A stretch of DNA of 64,000 nucleotides from Halomonas sp. (GTDB taxonomy: Bacteria > Pseudomonadota > Gammaproteobacteria > Pseudomonadales > Halomonadaceae): the NCBI RefSeq assembly GCF_011050415.1, contig NZ_DRFS01000020.1, forward strand, positions 1-64,000, given 5' to 3'. How positions within the stretch are numbered: position 1 is the stretch's first letter; each line of letters begins with the position of its first letter. Under the pieces are notes generated by a model. That model saw only the letters and a program-made list of their open reading frames with translations. It did no database searches and was not told the DNA's origin. A program made the translations under genes and the position numbers. Shown here in pieces: positions 11,048 through 19,740 of the stretch.

Positions 11048-12355
11048 ATGTCGATCACATCAGAAAAGCAATTACCCGACGCAGTAGCGGCCTGGCTTGA
11101 TCCGGAAATGGACTCGGTAAAAGGCACCGAAACGCCAAAGGATCCGAGCAAAGGTTATATCGCCCTGCTGGGCTGGAGCGTTAATGCCATTAAGGCTGCA
11201 CAACAGTTTGACCGCCGATATATCGTCGTTGCGCCAGAATGGGCCGCGGATTTCTGTACCGCAAACAACATTCCTTTTATTCCATGGGACTTTATCCGCT
11301 TAAATGATCGGTCCATGGAAATCGCCGAAAGGTTGAAAGAGGAAGGCGTCGATATCGCTATTCCATTATTTGAAGAAACCGTTGAGTGGTCCGGCGCGAT
11401 CAACTCTGTTCTTCTCGATAGCCCGCGCATGTACGGGCAATCCATTCTGTTTCGTGACAAGGCCCTAATGAAGCGCCGCGCTCAGCTTGGCGGGATTCGT
11501 GTTGGGATCTTCGAAGAGGCCCACGAGAAAGAAGACATCGTTCGCTTTATGAAGCGCGTTAACCAAACACTGCTGAAACTGGATGGCGACCCAGACGACC
11601 CGATTCACGTTAAAGCATTCGACAAAGCTGGCTGCCTCGGCCACCGGATGATTCGTAAGATCGAAGAAATCGACAACATTCCAGACGAAGAATATCCTCT
11701 GCTGATGGAAAGTCATCTGGATGGCTGGGAGTTTGCTGTTGAAGCCTGGATTCATGATGGCAAAATCCAGTTCCTGAACATCTCCGAATACGTGACGCTG
11801 GGTTATTCGGTATTCGTACCGGCTACCGCAGAACTCGAGAGCTGGCGCCCCACGATTACCAAGCAGATCGAACTACTGATCAAAACGTTCGACATTCAGT
11901 TTGGCCTGATTCACCCCGAGTACTTCGTCACGGCAGATGGTGAGATGTACTTTGGCGAGGTGGCCTACCGCCCACCCGGCTTCAAAGCGTTTGAACTAAT
12001 CGAAAAAGCCTATGGCTTCAACGCTTATCAGGCGTCGATGCTGGTGTTCGATCCGAAAAGCACGCCAGAGGAAGTGGCGGCCTTCTTCCCCCGCGAAGTA
12101 GTCGACGCAAAAGGCTATGCCGGTTGCTTCGGTGTGTACCCACGCCGTCGTGTGGTTAGCAAGCTGGAAATGCCCAAAGAAACGACAGAGCATCCCTACT
12201 TCGAGTCCCACGAACTGGTCGCACCGGCCGAAGAAACAGTGCCAGATCGGTCAGCCTTCGGGACGCATTGGGGCTTGCTGTTCTTCTTCGGCGATGACCC
12301 CATCACCATGCGCGATCTATTGAAAGCGCAAGAGGATCTGGATTTCTACGTCTAG
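11048..12355 (+). CDS. ATP-grasp domain protein (putative carboxylate-amine ligase)
   Basis: Protein of 435 residues preceded by an excellent AAGGAGG site. An N-terminal Rossmann-like preATP-grasp segment (GYIALLGWSVNAIKAA) is followed by ATP-grasp features: a lysine pair in SILFRDKALMKRRAQLGGI, KAFDKAGCLGHRMI, the acidic MESHLDGWEFAVEAWIHDGK, and FGLIHPEYFVTADGEMYFGEVAYRPPG, where Glu and the following residues would bind Mg-ATP. Such enzymes form amide or peptide bonds through an acyl-phosphate. Substrates are unknown, and the gene is not in an obvious operon. Confidence 0.8.
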   Translation: MSITSEKQLPDAVAAWLDPEMDSVKGTETPKDPSKGYIALLGWSVNAIKAAQQFDRRYIVVAPEWAADFCTANNIPFIPWDFIRLNDRSMEIAERLKEEGVDIAIPLFEETVEWSGAINSVLLDSPRMYGQSILFRDKALMKRRAQLGGIRVGIFEEAHEKEDIVRFMKRVNQTLLKLDGDPDDPIHVKAFDKAGCLGHRMIRKIEEIDNIPDEEYPLLMESHLDGWEFAVEAWIHDGKIQFLNISEYVTLGYSVFVPATAELESWRPTITKQIELLIKTFDIQFGLIHPEYFVTADGEMYFGEVAYRPPGFKAFELIEKAYGFNAYQASMLVFDPKSTPEEVAAFFPREVVDAKGYAGCFGVYPRRRVVSKLEMPKETTEHPYFESHELVAPAEETVPDRSAFGTHWGLLFFFGDDPITMRDLLKAQEDLDFYV

Positions 12356-12593
12356 CACTCTGTCATCGCATAGGTAGCTCTATGGGTGCGGCTATCAGTA
12401 TCAGGATGTCTTAACCTCCAGAAACTGATGGTCGCGCCCTTTTATTGTGTGCATGTTATTTATTGCCTGCATGTTAGTAACTGCTTTCTCTTCACCGCAT
12501 CGGGCGCCAGGTTTATAACTGACATATGATGACCGGTGGATGATGGCTACTCATCACGCTAAAGCTGACTTTCAAATAACAAGGAATAAGATA

Positions 12594-13382
12594 ATGGATC
12601 TTGGAATTACTGGCCGTTGGGCCGTGGTATGCGCAGCGAGCAAAGGGTTAGGAAGAGGGTGCGCTGAAGCGCTCGCCAAAGAAGGCGTTAATCTGGCCAT
12701 TAACTCGCGCAGCGCAGAGACACTTGAGCGCACAGCCGAGGCACTACGGGCACTGAACCCAGCCATTGAAGTACTCACTGTACCCGGCGATATCGGCCGT
12801 GAAGACGTTCGCGCCGCGCTACTTGCTGCCTGCCCGCAGATCGATATTCTCATCAATAACAACGGCGGGCCACCGCCGGGAGATTTTCGCGACTGGGATC
12901 GTGAAGCGTGGATACAGGCGGTAGACGCCAACATGATCACCCCCATAGAGCTGATCAAGGCCACCGTGGATCGGATGGCCGCCAATGGCTTTGGCCGCGT
13001 GGTCAACATCACCTCGGGCGCGGTAAAAGCTCCCATCGACATTCTTGGGCTATCCAACGGCGCACGCACCGGGCTCACCGGCTTTGTTGCAGGCTTGGCA
13101 CGCCAGCCACAACTCGCCTCACGCAACGTCACCATCAACAATCTATTACCCGGCCCCTTTGATACCGACCGCCTGCGCAGCACCCTGAACAATATCGCGG
13201 AGAATACCCAGCAAGATATCGAACAAGTGCGCGAGCAGCGCGCCCAAGGCGTTCCTGCCCGGCGATTCGGTACTGCCGAGGAGTTTGGTGCCTTCTGTGC
13301 GTTTATGTGCAGCGAGCATGCAGGCTACTTGACCGGGCAGAACATTTTGCTCGACGGCGGTGCGTATCCTGGGACGTTTTAA
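12594..13382 (+). CDS. Atypical SDR lacking the catalytic tyrosine
   Basis: SDR-fold protein of 262 residues from the ATG at 12594 (MDLGITGRWAVV), which has AAGGAAT upstream; the frame is open from 12540 but those residues are unlike the family. The cofactor loop CAASKGLGRG and NNNGGPPPG are present. The usual YxxxK is replaced by a Leu-Ser-Asn-Gly-Ala-Arg segment (LGLSNGARTGLTGF), so the normal Tyr/Lys pair is missing. A recognised SDR branch shares this substitution. Either the chemistry uses other residues or the protein is not a classical reductase. Confidence 0.85.
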   Translation: MDLGITGRWAVVCAASKGLGRGCAEALAKEGVNLAINSRSAETLERTAEALRALNPAIEVLTVPGDIGREDVRAALLAACPQIDILINNNGGPPPGDFRDWDREAWIQAVDANMITPIELIKATVDRMAANGFGRVVNITSGAVKAPIDILGLSNGARTGLTGFVAGLARQPQLASRNVTINNLLPGPFDTDRLRSTLNNIAENTQQDIEQVREQRAQGVPARRFGTAEEFGAFCAFMCSEHAGYLTGQNILLDGGAYPGTF

Positions 13383-13450
13383 TTGATACAGCTGCCAGAC
13401 GAAGGCTTCGTTTAAGCAATATAAGTTACCGCTAACCTTTTATTGACCTC

Positions 13451-13476
13451 GGCTGATTCGTTTGCACGAATCAGCC
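13451..13476. terminator. Stem-loop downstream of the atypical SDR
   Basis: Perfect 10-bp inverted repeat GGCTGATTCG / CGAATCAGCC with a six-base loop. There is no clear T-run on either strand, so it is only a candidate terminator. Confidence 0.45.
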
Positions 13477-13551
13477 TTGGCTTCTATGATAGTGGTTAGC
13501 TATTACTGTTAACTCAGGATGAGCTAACTAAATAAACAAAGGAGACGTTGT

Positions 13552-13638
13552 ATGTTGAAATTTTTAGCTAGCACAGTCGGTATTATTTTCATGATCGGCC
13601 TATTAGTGGTCATCGGCCTTTTGATGTTGATTTTTTAA
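13552..13638 (+). CDS. 28-residue single-helix membrane peptide
   Basis: Short frame from an ATG preceded by AAAGGAG at ideal spacing. It encodes 28 residues: Met-Leu-Lys-Phe, then an almost unbroken hydrophobic run of Ile, Leu, Val, Gly and Phe, ending in Ile-Phe. This is a single transmembrane helix with one positive residue near the N-terminus. Good Shine-Dalgarno spacing and a purely hydrophobic composition argue for a real small membrane protein. Function is unknown; it stands alone between a stem-loop and a convergent gene. Confidence 0.6.
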   Translation: MLKFLASTVGIIFMIGLLVVIGLLMLIF

Positions 13639-13661
13639 GCACTTCCATTGATTAACGTCTT

Positions 13662-15659
13662 CTAATCGAGACTAAGCTCAATCCTCCCCGAACAAGCCGC
13701 TGGTCGTGCACTGCATAGTAGAATTTTCCTTTCTGGCGCGGTTACGCCTTCGGGGTAGGAAACGCTCCCCTGTACCAACGTGCAGGCGCACTCACCACAG
13801 CTGCCACTACGACACCCATAGGCAGGCTGCAACCCAGCTTTTTCGGCGGTTTTTAATAGGCTTTCGCCCGGTTGCCAGTGGGCCACTACGCTTGAGTCAA
13901 CAAAGCTTATTTCTACTGGTTGCTCGGCGACGGGTGCTGTAAATGATTGCGCCAGCGCTGAAGGGCCAAACGCTTCCGTGTGTATCTGCTTGGATGACAG
14001 CCCAAGCTCTAACGCCTCCTGATGGTAGCGCTCTACAAAGGCGGCAGGGCCGCAGAGGTAGAGCTGCACTTCAGCAAGCACCTGTTCGCTAAGAACATGT
14101 TCGTTAAGATCTTTTTCTCTAAGAACATCGGCCAACGATACCCGGCCAGCAATCCACCCTTTTGGAGCTGGTGCCGAACCCGTCACATGGCGCCGTACAC
14201 GCAGCCCTCGTCTCTCAAGGTCGAGCAGTTCCTCGCCAAAAGGGGCTTCGGCAACATCTCGCGCGCTTTGAATTAATGTTACTGGGCCACGGCCTGCGCC
14301 GGTCAGCTCAGAGGCGAGACTCAGTAGTGGGGTAATACCGATACCACCGCCCAGCAGCACCCAATGGGTTCGATCTGCGACCTTACCCACTGCCGTAAAA
14401 GAGCCTTTCGGCATACTGACGGCTAATTCAGTGCCCACCTGTAGGGCGCTGTGAAGATAACGCGAGCCCTCCCCGTCGGCCTTAATGCTGATGCGATAGC
14501 CGGTCTGCCGACTGTCACCCGATAACGTGTAGCTGCGCATCAATGGCGAGCCATCCAGACGCGGCACCCGCAGCGTGATAAACTGCCCCGCTTTAAAGGG
14601 AGCCAGCGCTTTATCCTGCTGGCTGCTCGTTAAATAAAAAGAGCGAATCTCAGGCGTCTCCTGCACCACATCAACGACCTGAACACGCTGTAGAGTGGAA
14701 GGTGCAAGCGCCTGCCAAGGCCCATGGGGCGCCGCTTCAACGGCCACTGCACTTGCATGGCTACGCCAGCGCATGGCCCGCGGCCGCCAGACGATATGCC
14801 GCGGCGTTAAGCACCAGTAGCGTTCTGCGCCGGGATAACGCGCTCCCATAGTCTCTTCGTCTACCAGCCGCGCTTCGCCGGAAAGATGCAGCACATCCCT
14901 GCTGACAAAATCGGGGATCACCAAGGCAGCGCGCCCGCTGGTCAGCACATTGCCCAGGGTATTGAAGAAGCGGTTGCCCGCAAAATCAGGCAGCATCAGA
15001 TCATTCCCCTGGCGGCGAATAAACCCTGCTTGGCCACCACGATGGGAGGCGTCCGCCTGCACGCCCTGGTCGGTATGCGCATAACTACCCACAAAAGCCG
15101 TTAGCGCTTGATCAATATGCGCCAGCACTGTCGCTGGCAGTTGGCTGAGGGTCGCATCGCGCATAGCAAGCGCGGGCCCCGGCTGGGGCTCCACCGACTT
15201 CATCTCCGACCAGTCGTGAATGTACTGCGGGCAGTTGCCGAAAGCGTAAGCGACGTCCAACTGCCATTGGCCATTTGAGCCCCGAAATACGCCATTGACC
15301 CGGTTACGGCGACGCGTGTGCAGCTCAATACCCAGCAGCCCAACATTGGCGCCGCTGTTAAGCAGTAGTGTAAGCGGGTCATCCTCAGGCGGTGTTAAGG
15401 CGAGCTCAAGCCGCCCCTCATCGGGCGCATGGACAAAGCCCGGCGTGCCCTCCAGCAAAGAGACCCAGGGCCAGCCGTCACTATCCACCGCCGCCGCGGC
15501 CACAAACGGCAGTTGAGGAAAGAAGTGCTGCAACTGTGGCGTTAAAAAGGGCCGCATCACCTTGCTGCCAATCTCCGCCATCTGTTGCTCTACCCCAACC
15601 ACCCGTTGCAGGGCAAGCTCGCCCGCGTGCCACGGGCCGGTGGTTACAGTGTTTTTCAC
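13662..15659 (-). CDS. PNPOx-like / ferredoxin reductase / 2Fe-2S fusion protein
   Basis: Three-domain protein of 665 residues. Residues about 1-310 form a pyridoxamine-phosphate-oxidase-like split barrel (FMN-binding family; FPQLPFVAAAAVDSDGWPWVSLL). Residues about 330-560 form an FAD/NAD(P) ferredoxin-reductase unit (FITLRVPRLDGSPLMRSYTLSG, WVLLGGGIGITPLLSLA). Residues 575-665 form a plant-type ferredoxin with cluster cysteines 616, 621, 624 and 649. It should pass electrons from NAD(P)H through FAD to the 2Fe-2S centre. It is 32 bases downstream of a GST gene on the same strand, which suggests a detoxification or xenobiotic role (inference). Confidence 0.88.
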   Translation of the reverse strand: MKNTVTTGPWHAGELALQRVVGVEQQMAEIGSKVMRPFLTPQLQHFFPQLPFVAAAAVDSDGWPWVSLLEGTPGFVHAPDEGRLELALTPPEDDPLTLLLNSGANVGLLGIELHTRRRNRVNGVFRGSNGQWQLDVAYAFGNCPQYIHDWSEMKSVEPQPGPALAMRDATLSQLPATVLAHIDQALTAFVGSYAHTDQGVQADASHRGGQAGFIRRQGNDLMLPDFAGNRFFNTLGNVLTSGRAALVIPDFVSRDVLHLSGEARLVDEETMGARYPGAERYWCLTPRHIVWRPRAMRWRSHASAVAVEAAPHGPWQALAPSTLQRVQVVDVVQETPEIRSFYLTSSQQDKALAPFKAGQFITLRVPRLDGSPLMRSYTLSGDSRQTGYRISIKADGEGSRYLHSALQVGTELAVSMPKGSFTAVGKVADRTHWVLLGGGIGITPLLSLASELTGAGRGPVTLIQSARDVAEAPFGEELLDLERRGLRVRRHVTGSAPAPKGWIAGRVSLADVLREKDLNEHVLSEQVLAEVQLYLCGPAAFVERYHQEALELGLSSKQIHTEAFGPSALAQSFTAPVAEQPVEISFVDSSVVAHWQPGESLLKTAEKAGLQPAYGCRSGSCGECACTLVQGSVSYPEGVTAPERKILLCSARPAACSGRIELSLD

Positions 15660-15691
15660 TCTCGACTCCTTGCGGGTAATTGCCCGCAGAC

Positions 15692-16339
15692 TCAGCTCAA
15701 CAGCCCAACGTTGGTAGCCGCCATGGGAACGAAGCCTTCCAGCGCTTCAATGCGCTGTAACCAAGCACGAAGATGCGGGTAGGGTTCAAGCGAAACATTG
15801 CCTTCGGGGGCGTGAGCGATATAGCTATACAGAGAAATCTCAGCCAGAGTGGCTTGCTCACCTGCCAGGAAGGATTGGTTCGCCAGATGAGCATCCATGA
15901 TGGCAAACAGCTCATGGGCTCCAGCGATCAGCGGTTCAGGATCGAATGGGGCATTAAACACCGTAACCAAGCGGGCCTTCATGGCGGAGTTCGCAAGCGG
16001 CCCTGCCGCCACAGACAACCAGCGTTGCACTTGAGCTTGAATCAGCGGATCTTCCGGCAACCAGCGGTTAGCACCCTGCCCAGCACCAGAACTAGAGCCA
16101 TAGCGGCGCTCAAGATAGACCAGAATAGCATTGGAATCCGCCAGGATAACCCCCTGGTCATCCAGCACCGGTACCTGGGCGAAGGCGTTCAGATTTAGGA
16201 AAGTCGGCCCCTTGTGTTCGCCCGCTGCGAGATCGACCTCAATAAAAGTGGCGGGCAGGCCAAGCAGTGACAACATCAACTCAATGCGGTGGCAGTGGCC
16301 GGAAAGAGCGTGGCGATAAACCCTAATAGCGTTAGACAT
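15692..16339 (-). CDS. Glutathione S-transferase family protein
   Basis: About 215 residues from the ATG at 16339, which has AAGGAGA upstream; the longer frame to 16432 is rejected. The N-terminal thioredoxin-like domain shows VYRHALSGHCHRIELMLSLL and the cis-Pro and glutathione-binding segment AQVPVLDDQGVILADSNAILVYL. The helical C-terminal domain follows. It likely conjugates or reduces a substrate using glutathione in the cytoplasm. It is the first gene of a probable two-gene unit with the oxidoreductase fusion. Confidence 0.9.
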   Translation of the reverse strand: MSNAIRVYRHALSGHCHRIELMLSLLGLPATFIEVDLAAGEHKGPTFLNLNAFAQVPVLDDQGVILADSNAILVYLERRYGSSSGAGQGANRWLPEDPLIQAQVQRWLSVAAGPLANSAMKARLVTVFNAPFDPEPLIAGAHELFAIMDAHLANQSFLAGEQATLAEISLYSYIAHAPEGNVSLEPYPHLRAWLQRIEALEGFVPMAATNVGLLS

Positions 16340-16476
16340 ACGAACGTCTCCTTGAATTAGCGTCTTAAGAGAGGCAACACAGCGGTTAAGCGATATCACC
16401 TCACCTATCCTGAGCCAAAACAGGAACGACAAGAATAGCGGTTTTAATCAATATAAAATTGCGCTTACTGAAATAA

Positions 16477-17391
16477 TCAGCCGACCAACTGCTCTCGCAG
16501 CCAGGGCGTCGCCAGTTCCAGAAACACCCTAACGCTGGCAGGTGCTTGTATGCCAAGGGCGTACGTTAATGCCAGGGTGTCAGCCGCAGGCCAAAGTGAT
16601 TCGGCCACGGGTTCCAGCAAACCCTGCTCGCATGCTTTACGCGCCTCTAGCTGGTAGCAGCGCACAATTCCCGCGCCTTCAATAGCCGCCCGCAGCGCGG
16701 CGGCACTGCTGCTAATGGTAAGCCTAGGCTGGAAGCGATGGGTTTGGCCTTCGGCCAACGACCAAACAGGCGCTTGCCCCTCCCGTGGGCTGTGAATAAG
16801 CGAATGACGGGCGAGGCTACCTAGACTATCAGGGCGCCCTATTTTGTTTAGATAGCCCGGGCTGGCAAACAGACCTATGGGTAAGTTACCAAGTGACCTG
16901 GCATACACGGACGCAGGCAGCGACCCTGTTATCAGCTGAAGATGCGCCGGTGCGGCTGCGTGTGTCCGGCTCAGGTGCTCATCGGCCAGCAGATAGACCT
17001 TCAAGCTAGGGTGCTCCGTTTGCAGCCGCAGCATCAACGGCAACAACAGCGGCTCCATCAACGCCTGGGGTGCCTGCAAACGTAGCGTGCCGTTAAGCTC
17101 GCGGTGCTCCTGCCGGGCATTGGTTTCGGCGTCAGCCACTGAATGGATAAGCGCCCTGGCATATTCAAGTAATCGCTCGCCCGCTGCCGTCAACCTGCTG
17201 CCTCTTGGCGAAGTTGTGACTAAGATGACGCCCAGGCGCTGCTCCTGGGTGCGAATAAGGCGATGGAGCTTGGGCGCCGACAGGCAACCCGCTTCAGCTG
17301 CGGCTTGCACGCTGCCATACTGGGCAACGGCAGTCAGCGCCATTAAGGCTTCAAAGCGCAGCGGCGATTCTGGCAAGAGCGCCATGGTCAC
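16477..17391 (-). CDS. LysR-family transcriptional regulator
   Basis: LysR-type protein of 304 residues: N-terminal winged helix-turn-helix (ALTAVAQYGSVQAAAEAGCLSAPKLHRLIRT) and a periplasmic-binding-protein-like effector domain. The coding sequence begins with GTG at 17391 overlapping the stop of the upstream LysR gene, or with ATG at 17385; neither has a clear Shine-Dalgarno, consistent with translational coupling. The recognition helix departs from the usual LysR signature. It may regulate the GST/oxidoreductase pair just downstream. Confidence 0.85.
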   Translation of the reverse strand: MTMALLPESPLRFEALMALTAVAQYGSVQAAAEAGCLSAPKLHRLIRTQEQRLGVILVTTSPRGSRLTAAGERLLEYARALIHSVADAETNARQEHRELNGTLRLQAPQALMEPLLLPLMLRLQTEHPSLKVYLLADEHLSRTHAAAPAHLQLITGSLPASVYARSLGNLPIGLFASPGYLNKIGRPDSLGSLARHSLIHSPREGQAPVWSLAEGQTHRFQPRLTISSSAAALRAAIEGAGIVRCYQLEARKACEQGLLEPVAESLWPAADTLALTYALGIQAPASVRVFLELATPWLREQLVG

Positions 17392-18299
17392 GCACGATAG
17401 CCGAGCGCCGGATCAGCACGCAGCCGCTCGGCGAGAAAATCAACGAAGGTGCGCACGCTGGCAGCGCGCCCACGGCCCGCCGTGATCCAGATATTAATCG
17501 GAATGGCGGCAGGCTCGAAACGCGTTAATACTCGCCGCACTCTGCCTTCGGCTTCGCTAGCCGCCACTTGATAAGAGAGTAGCCGAGTCAATCCAGCGCC
17601 CGTCTCAACCGCCGTTAACGCGGCATGAATGGCGCTAATGCGTAGCCGTGGTGTGGGCGTCACCTCTATGTGCTTGCCCGCCTCCTCGAACCACCACTGG
17701 CTACCAAAACTACTCCCCTCGGCGACTACGGTGGGTAACGTTTCCAGTTCAAGCGGGTGCGTTGGCTCACCGTGTTGGGCTAACCACTCGGGGCTGGCAC
17801 AAACCACATGGCGTACTTCGCCAACCGGCACAGTCAAATGCTGGCAATCTTCTGGCACGTGGCCAATCCGCACCGCCACATCAATGCCCTCCTCCTGCAG
17901 ATTAACCGGCCGATCGATCAATTCCGCACGAATCTGAACATCAGGGTAGTGCGCCAGGTAATCAACAATCTGGGGCGTCACAAAGTACTCACCAAACAGT
18001 ACTGGCGCGGTTAGGTGTAACAAGCCACGCGGGATGAGGTAGCTACCCGTCGCAGCAGCCTCAGCCTCAGAAAGCTGCGCAAGTACCTGCTGGATATCCT
18101 CTAGATAACGACGCCCCGCCTCGGTGACGCGCACCTGCCGCGTAGTGCGCTGTAACAAAGCCACGCCCAAACGCGCCTCAAGCGCCGCCACCGCCCTCGT
18201 CACCCGAGATGGCGACAGCGCAAGCTGCCGCGCAGCAACCGAAAAGCTCTCCAGTTGTGCTACCGCTGCAAATACCCGCATCTCTTCGAATCTATCCAA
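17388..18299 (-). CDS. LysR-family transcriptional regulator
   Basis: LysR protein of 303 residues with a canonical N-terminus (LDRFEEMRVFAAVAQLESFSVAARQLALSPSRVTRAVAALE) and effector domain. The first codon appears to be TTG, judged by the family N-terminus; an ATG six codons later is the alternative. Its 3' end overlaps the next LysR gene by four bases, so the two regulators form a pair. Many relatives respond to aromatic or redox-active compounds and are encoded by the genes they control; that role here is inference. Confidence 0.88.
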   Translation of the reverse strand: MDRFEEMRVFAAVAQLESFSVAARQLALSPSRVTRAVAALEARLGVALLQRTTRQVRVTEAGRRYLEDIQQVLAQLSEAEAAATGSYLIPRGLLHLTAPVLFGEYFVTPQIVDYLAHYPDVQIRAELIDRPVNLQEEGIDVAVRIGHVPEDCQHLTVPVGEVRHVVCASPEWLAQHGEPTHPLELETLPTVVAEGSSFGSQWWFEEAGKHIEVTPTPRLRISAIHAALTAVETGAGLTRLLSYQVAASEAEGRVRRVLTRFEPAAIPINIWITAGRGRAASVRTFVDFLAERLRADPALGYRA

Positions 18300-18379
18300 G
18301 GCAGTACCACAAACGTTGTTAGGAAACAGTTAAAGATATTCTATATAGTCGGCCAGCATCGGAAATAGTGGTATTTAAA

Positions 18380-19150
18380 TTATGGCGACACCAACCACTC
18401 TTTAAGACTCTCGCCATCTCGGGCGATACGCACGTTGGGGGGCAGACGCGAAGGATTCGTCAAACGCTCGGCGTCTAAGTCGTGACCAATGTGAGTGAGA
18501 TACGCCTGCGGTGGATCGAGTCGGGTGATAATCTCCAGCGCCTGGGTGATAGTGTTGTGATTTTGGGGTGCTTGATAGGTGGCGGGGTAACAGGCATCTA
18601 ACACCACCACGTCGGGCTTCCAACCGCGTAGAAAGCGTTCCGTTTCAGTTGGCAGACCGCAGGTGTCAGTGAGATACGCAAGCCTTGTTCCGCCGTCGTC
18701 AAGACAGTAGCCCAATGTGGGTTTCGAATGCTTAAGCGGTACGGGTGTCACAGTTAAGTTCTCGAACTTAATGACTTTAAAAGGCTTGAGTCCAGGCTGA
18801 AAATTCAGCACCCCAGAATTTTTGTACAAATCGGCGCAACCATGGGCATCCTTAGGGCCATAAACGGGGATCGCTTCTCCACTGCCCCAGCGCAAATGGA
18901 AAAGCCCCTGAACATGGTCGGCATGGTAATGCGTGATCAGAAAAGCCGACGGCCGTTCGATCTCGCAACTGTGCGCCAAATCCATGCGCCCAGCATCGAG
19001 TAAGTAGAGCTTGCCATCGACCCGCACCTCGGCCGAGCAAGGGCCACGCTGCAAGCTAGTAAATACTCTCGCCCGACTGCAGGCCTCACAGTCACATCCA
19101 AAGCGTGGCACCTGTGCACTATCGCCGGTACCGCCAAAACGAAACTCCAT
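18380..19150 (-). CDS. phnP: PhnP, cyclic ribose phosphate phosphodiesterase
   Basis: Metallo-beta-lactamase-fold protein of 256 residues. The start MEFRFGGTG is chosen over the longer frame to 19201 because GGGAGAG precedes it and PhnP proteins begin this way. An N-terminal zinc site (CDCEACSRA), the metal motif THYHADHVQGL, TDTCGL and the final THIGHDLD are visible. PhnP opens 5-phosphoribosyl 1,2-cyclic phosphate, the product of C-P lyase, to ribose 1,5-bisphosphate. It is the last gene of the phn operon. Confidence 0.92.
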   Translation of the reverse strand: MEFRFGGTGDSAQVPRFGCDCEACSRARVFTSLQRGPCSAEVRVDGKLYLLDAGRMDLAHSCEIERPSAFLITHYHADHVQGLFHLRWGSGEAIPVYGPKDAHGCADLYKNSGVLNFQPGLKPFKVIKFENLTVTPVPLKHSKPTLGYCLDDGGTRLAYLTDTCGLPTETERFLRGWKPDVVVLDACYPATYQAPQNHNTITQALEIITRLDPPQAYLTHIGHDLDAERLTNPSRLPPNVRIARDGESLKEWLVSP

Positions 19151-19182
19151 CAATAGCTCTCCCGCCATGAAGTCCCAGGCCA

Positions 19183-19740
19183 TCAAGCCTGAGCAGAACA
19201 TCCCTTGATCACCGCTGTCAGTTCCGTAAGGCTATCCGCAAGTCGCCCCCCATTATTGACTCGGGCAACGCCAGGAAAGGCGTCCATCAATTCACGCTCC
19301 ATTTCCTGATGGCGCTTGAGTCGATGCTCAATCTCATCGATCGACTCTCTCCCACGCCCCATCAGCCGACGGCGCAAGACGTCCGGGGGCGCAGTGATCA
19401 CGACGGGCACCAGTGCCTCACCAAAGCGTTCAAGCGCCATCGGCAACGCCCGGCGACTACCGTTGAGCAGCACCGTCGTGCCCCTGCCGAGCCACGCTTC
19501 GACCTCTACGCCTACGCCGTACTTGAGCCCATGGGCCTGCCATGCCAGGCATAGCATGCCCAGCTCACTACGCACCGAGAACTCAGCATCGCTAAGCGCG
19601 ACGCAATCCTCGGTGGCACTACTTTCCCGGGTCAGATAGCGGTGGGCGACCAGCCATTCCGGGTGCGCACGGCGGGCCGCTTGCAGAAGGCAATCTTTAC
19701 CGACGCCACTAGCTCCCATCAGGTAGATCAAGCGGCCCAT
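19183..19740 (-). CDS. phnN: PhnN, ribose 1,5-bisphosphokinase
   Basis: Kinase of 185 residues with a P-loop (GASGVGKD) at residues 9-16 and a guanylate-kinase-like fold, matching PhnN length. It phosphorylates ribose 1,5-bisphosphate to PRPP, recovering the sugar after phosphonate cleavage. Its start overlaps the stop of phnM by one base, showing tight coupling. Confidence 0.93.
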   Translation of the reverse strand: MGRLIYLMGASGVGKDCLLQAARRAHPEWLVAHRYLTRESSATEDCVALSDAEFSVRSELGMLCLAWQAHGLKYGVGVEVEAWLGRGTTVLLNGSRRALPMALERFGEALVPVVITAPPDVLRRRLMGRGRESIDEIEHRLKRHQEMERELMDAFPGVARVNNGGRLADSLTELTAVIKGCSAQA

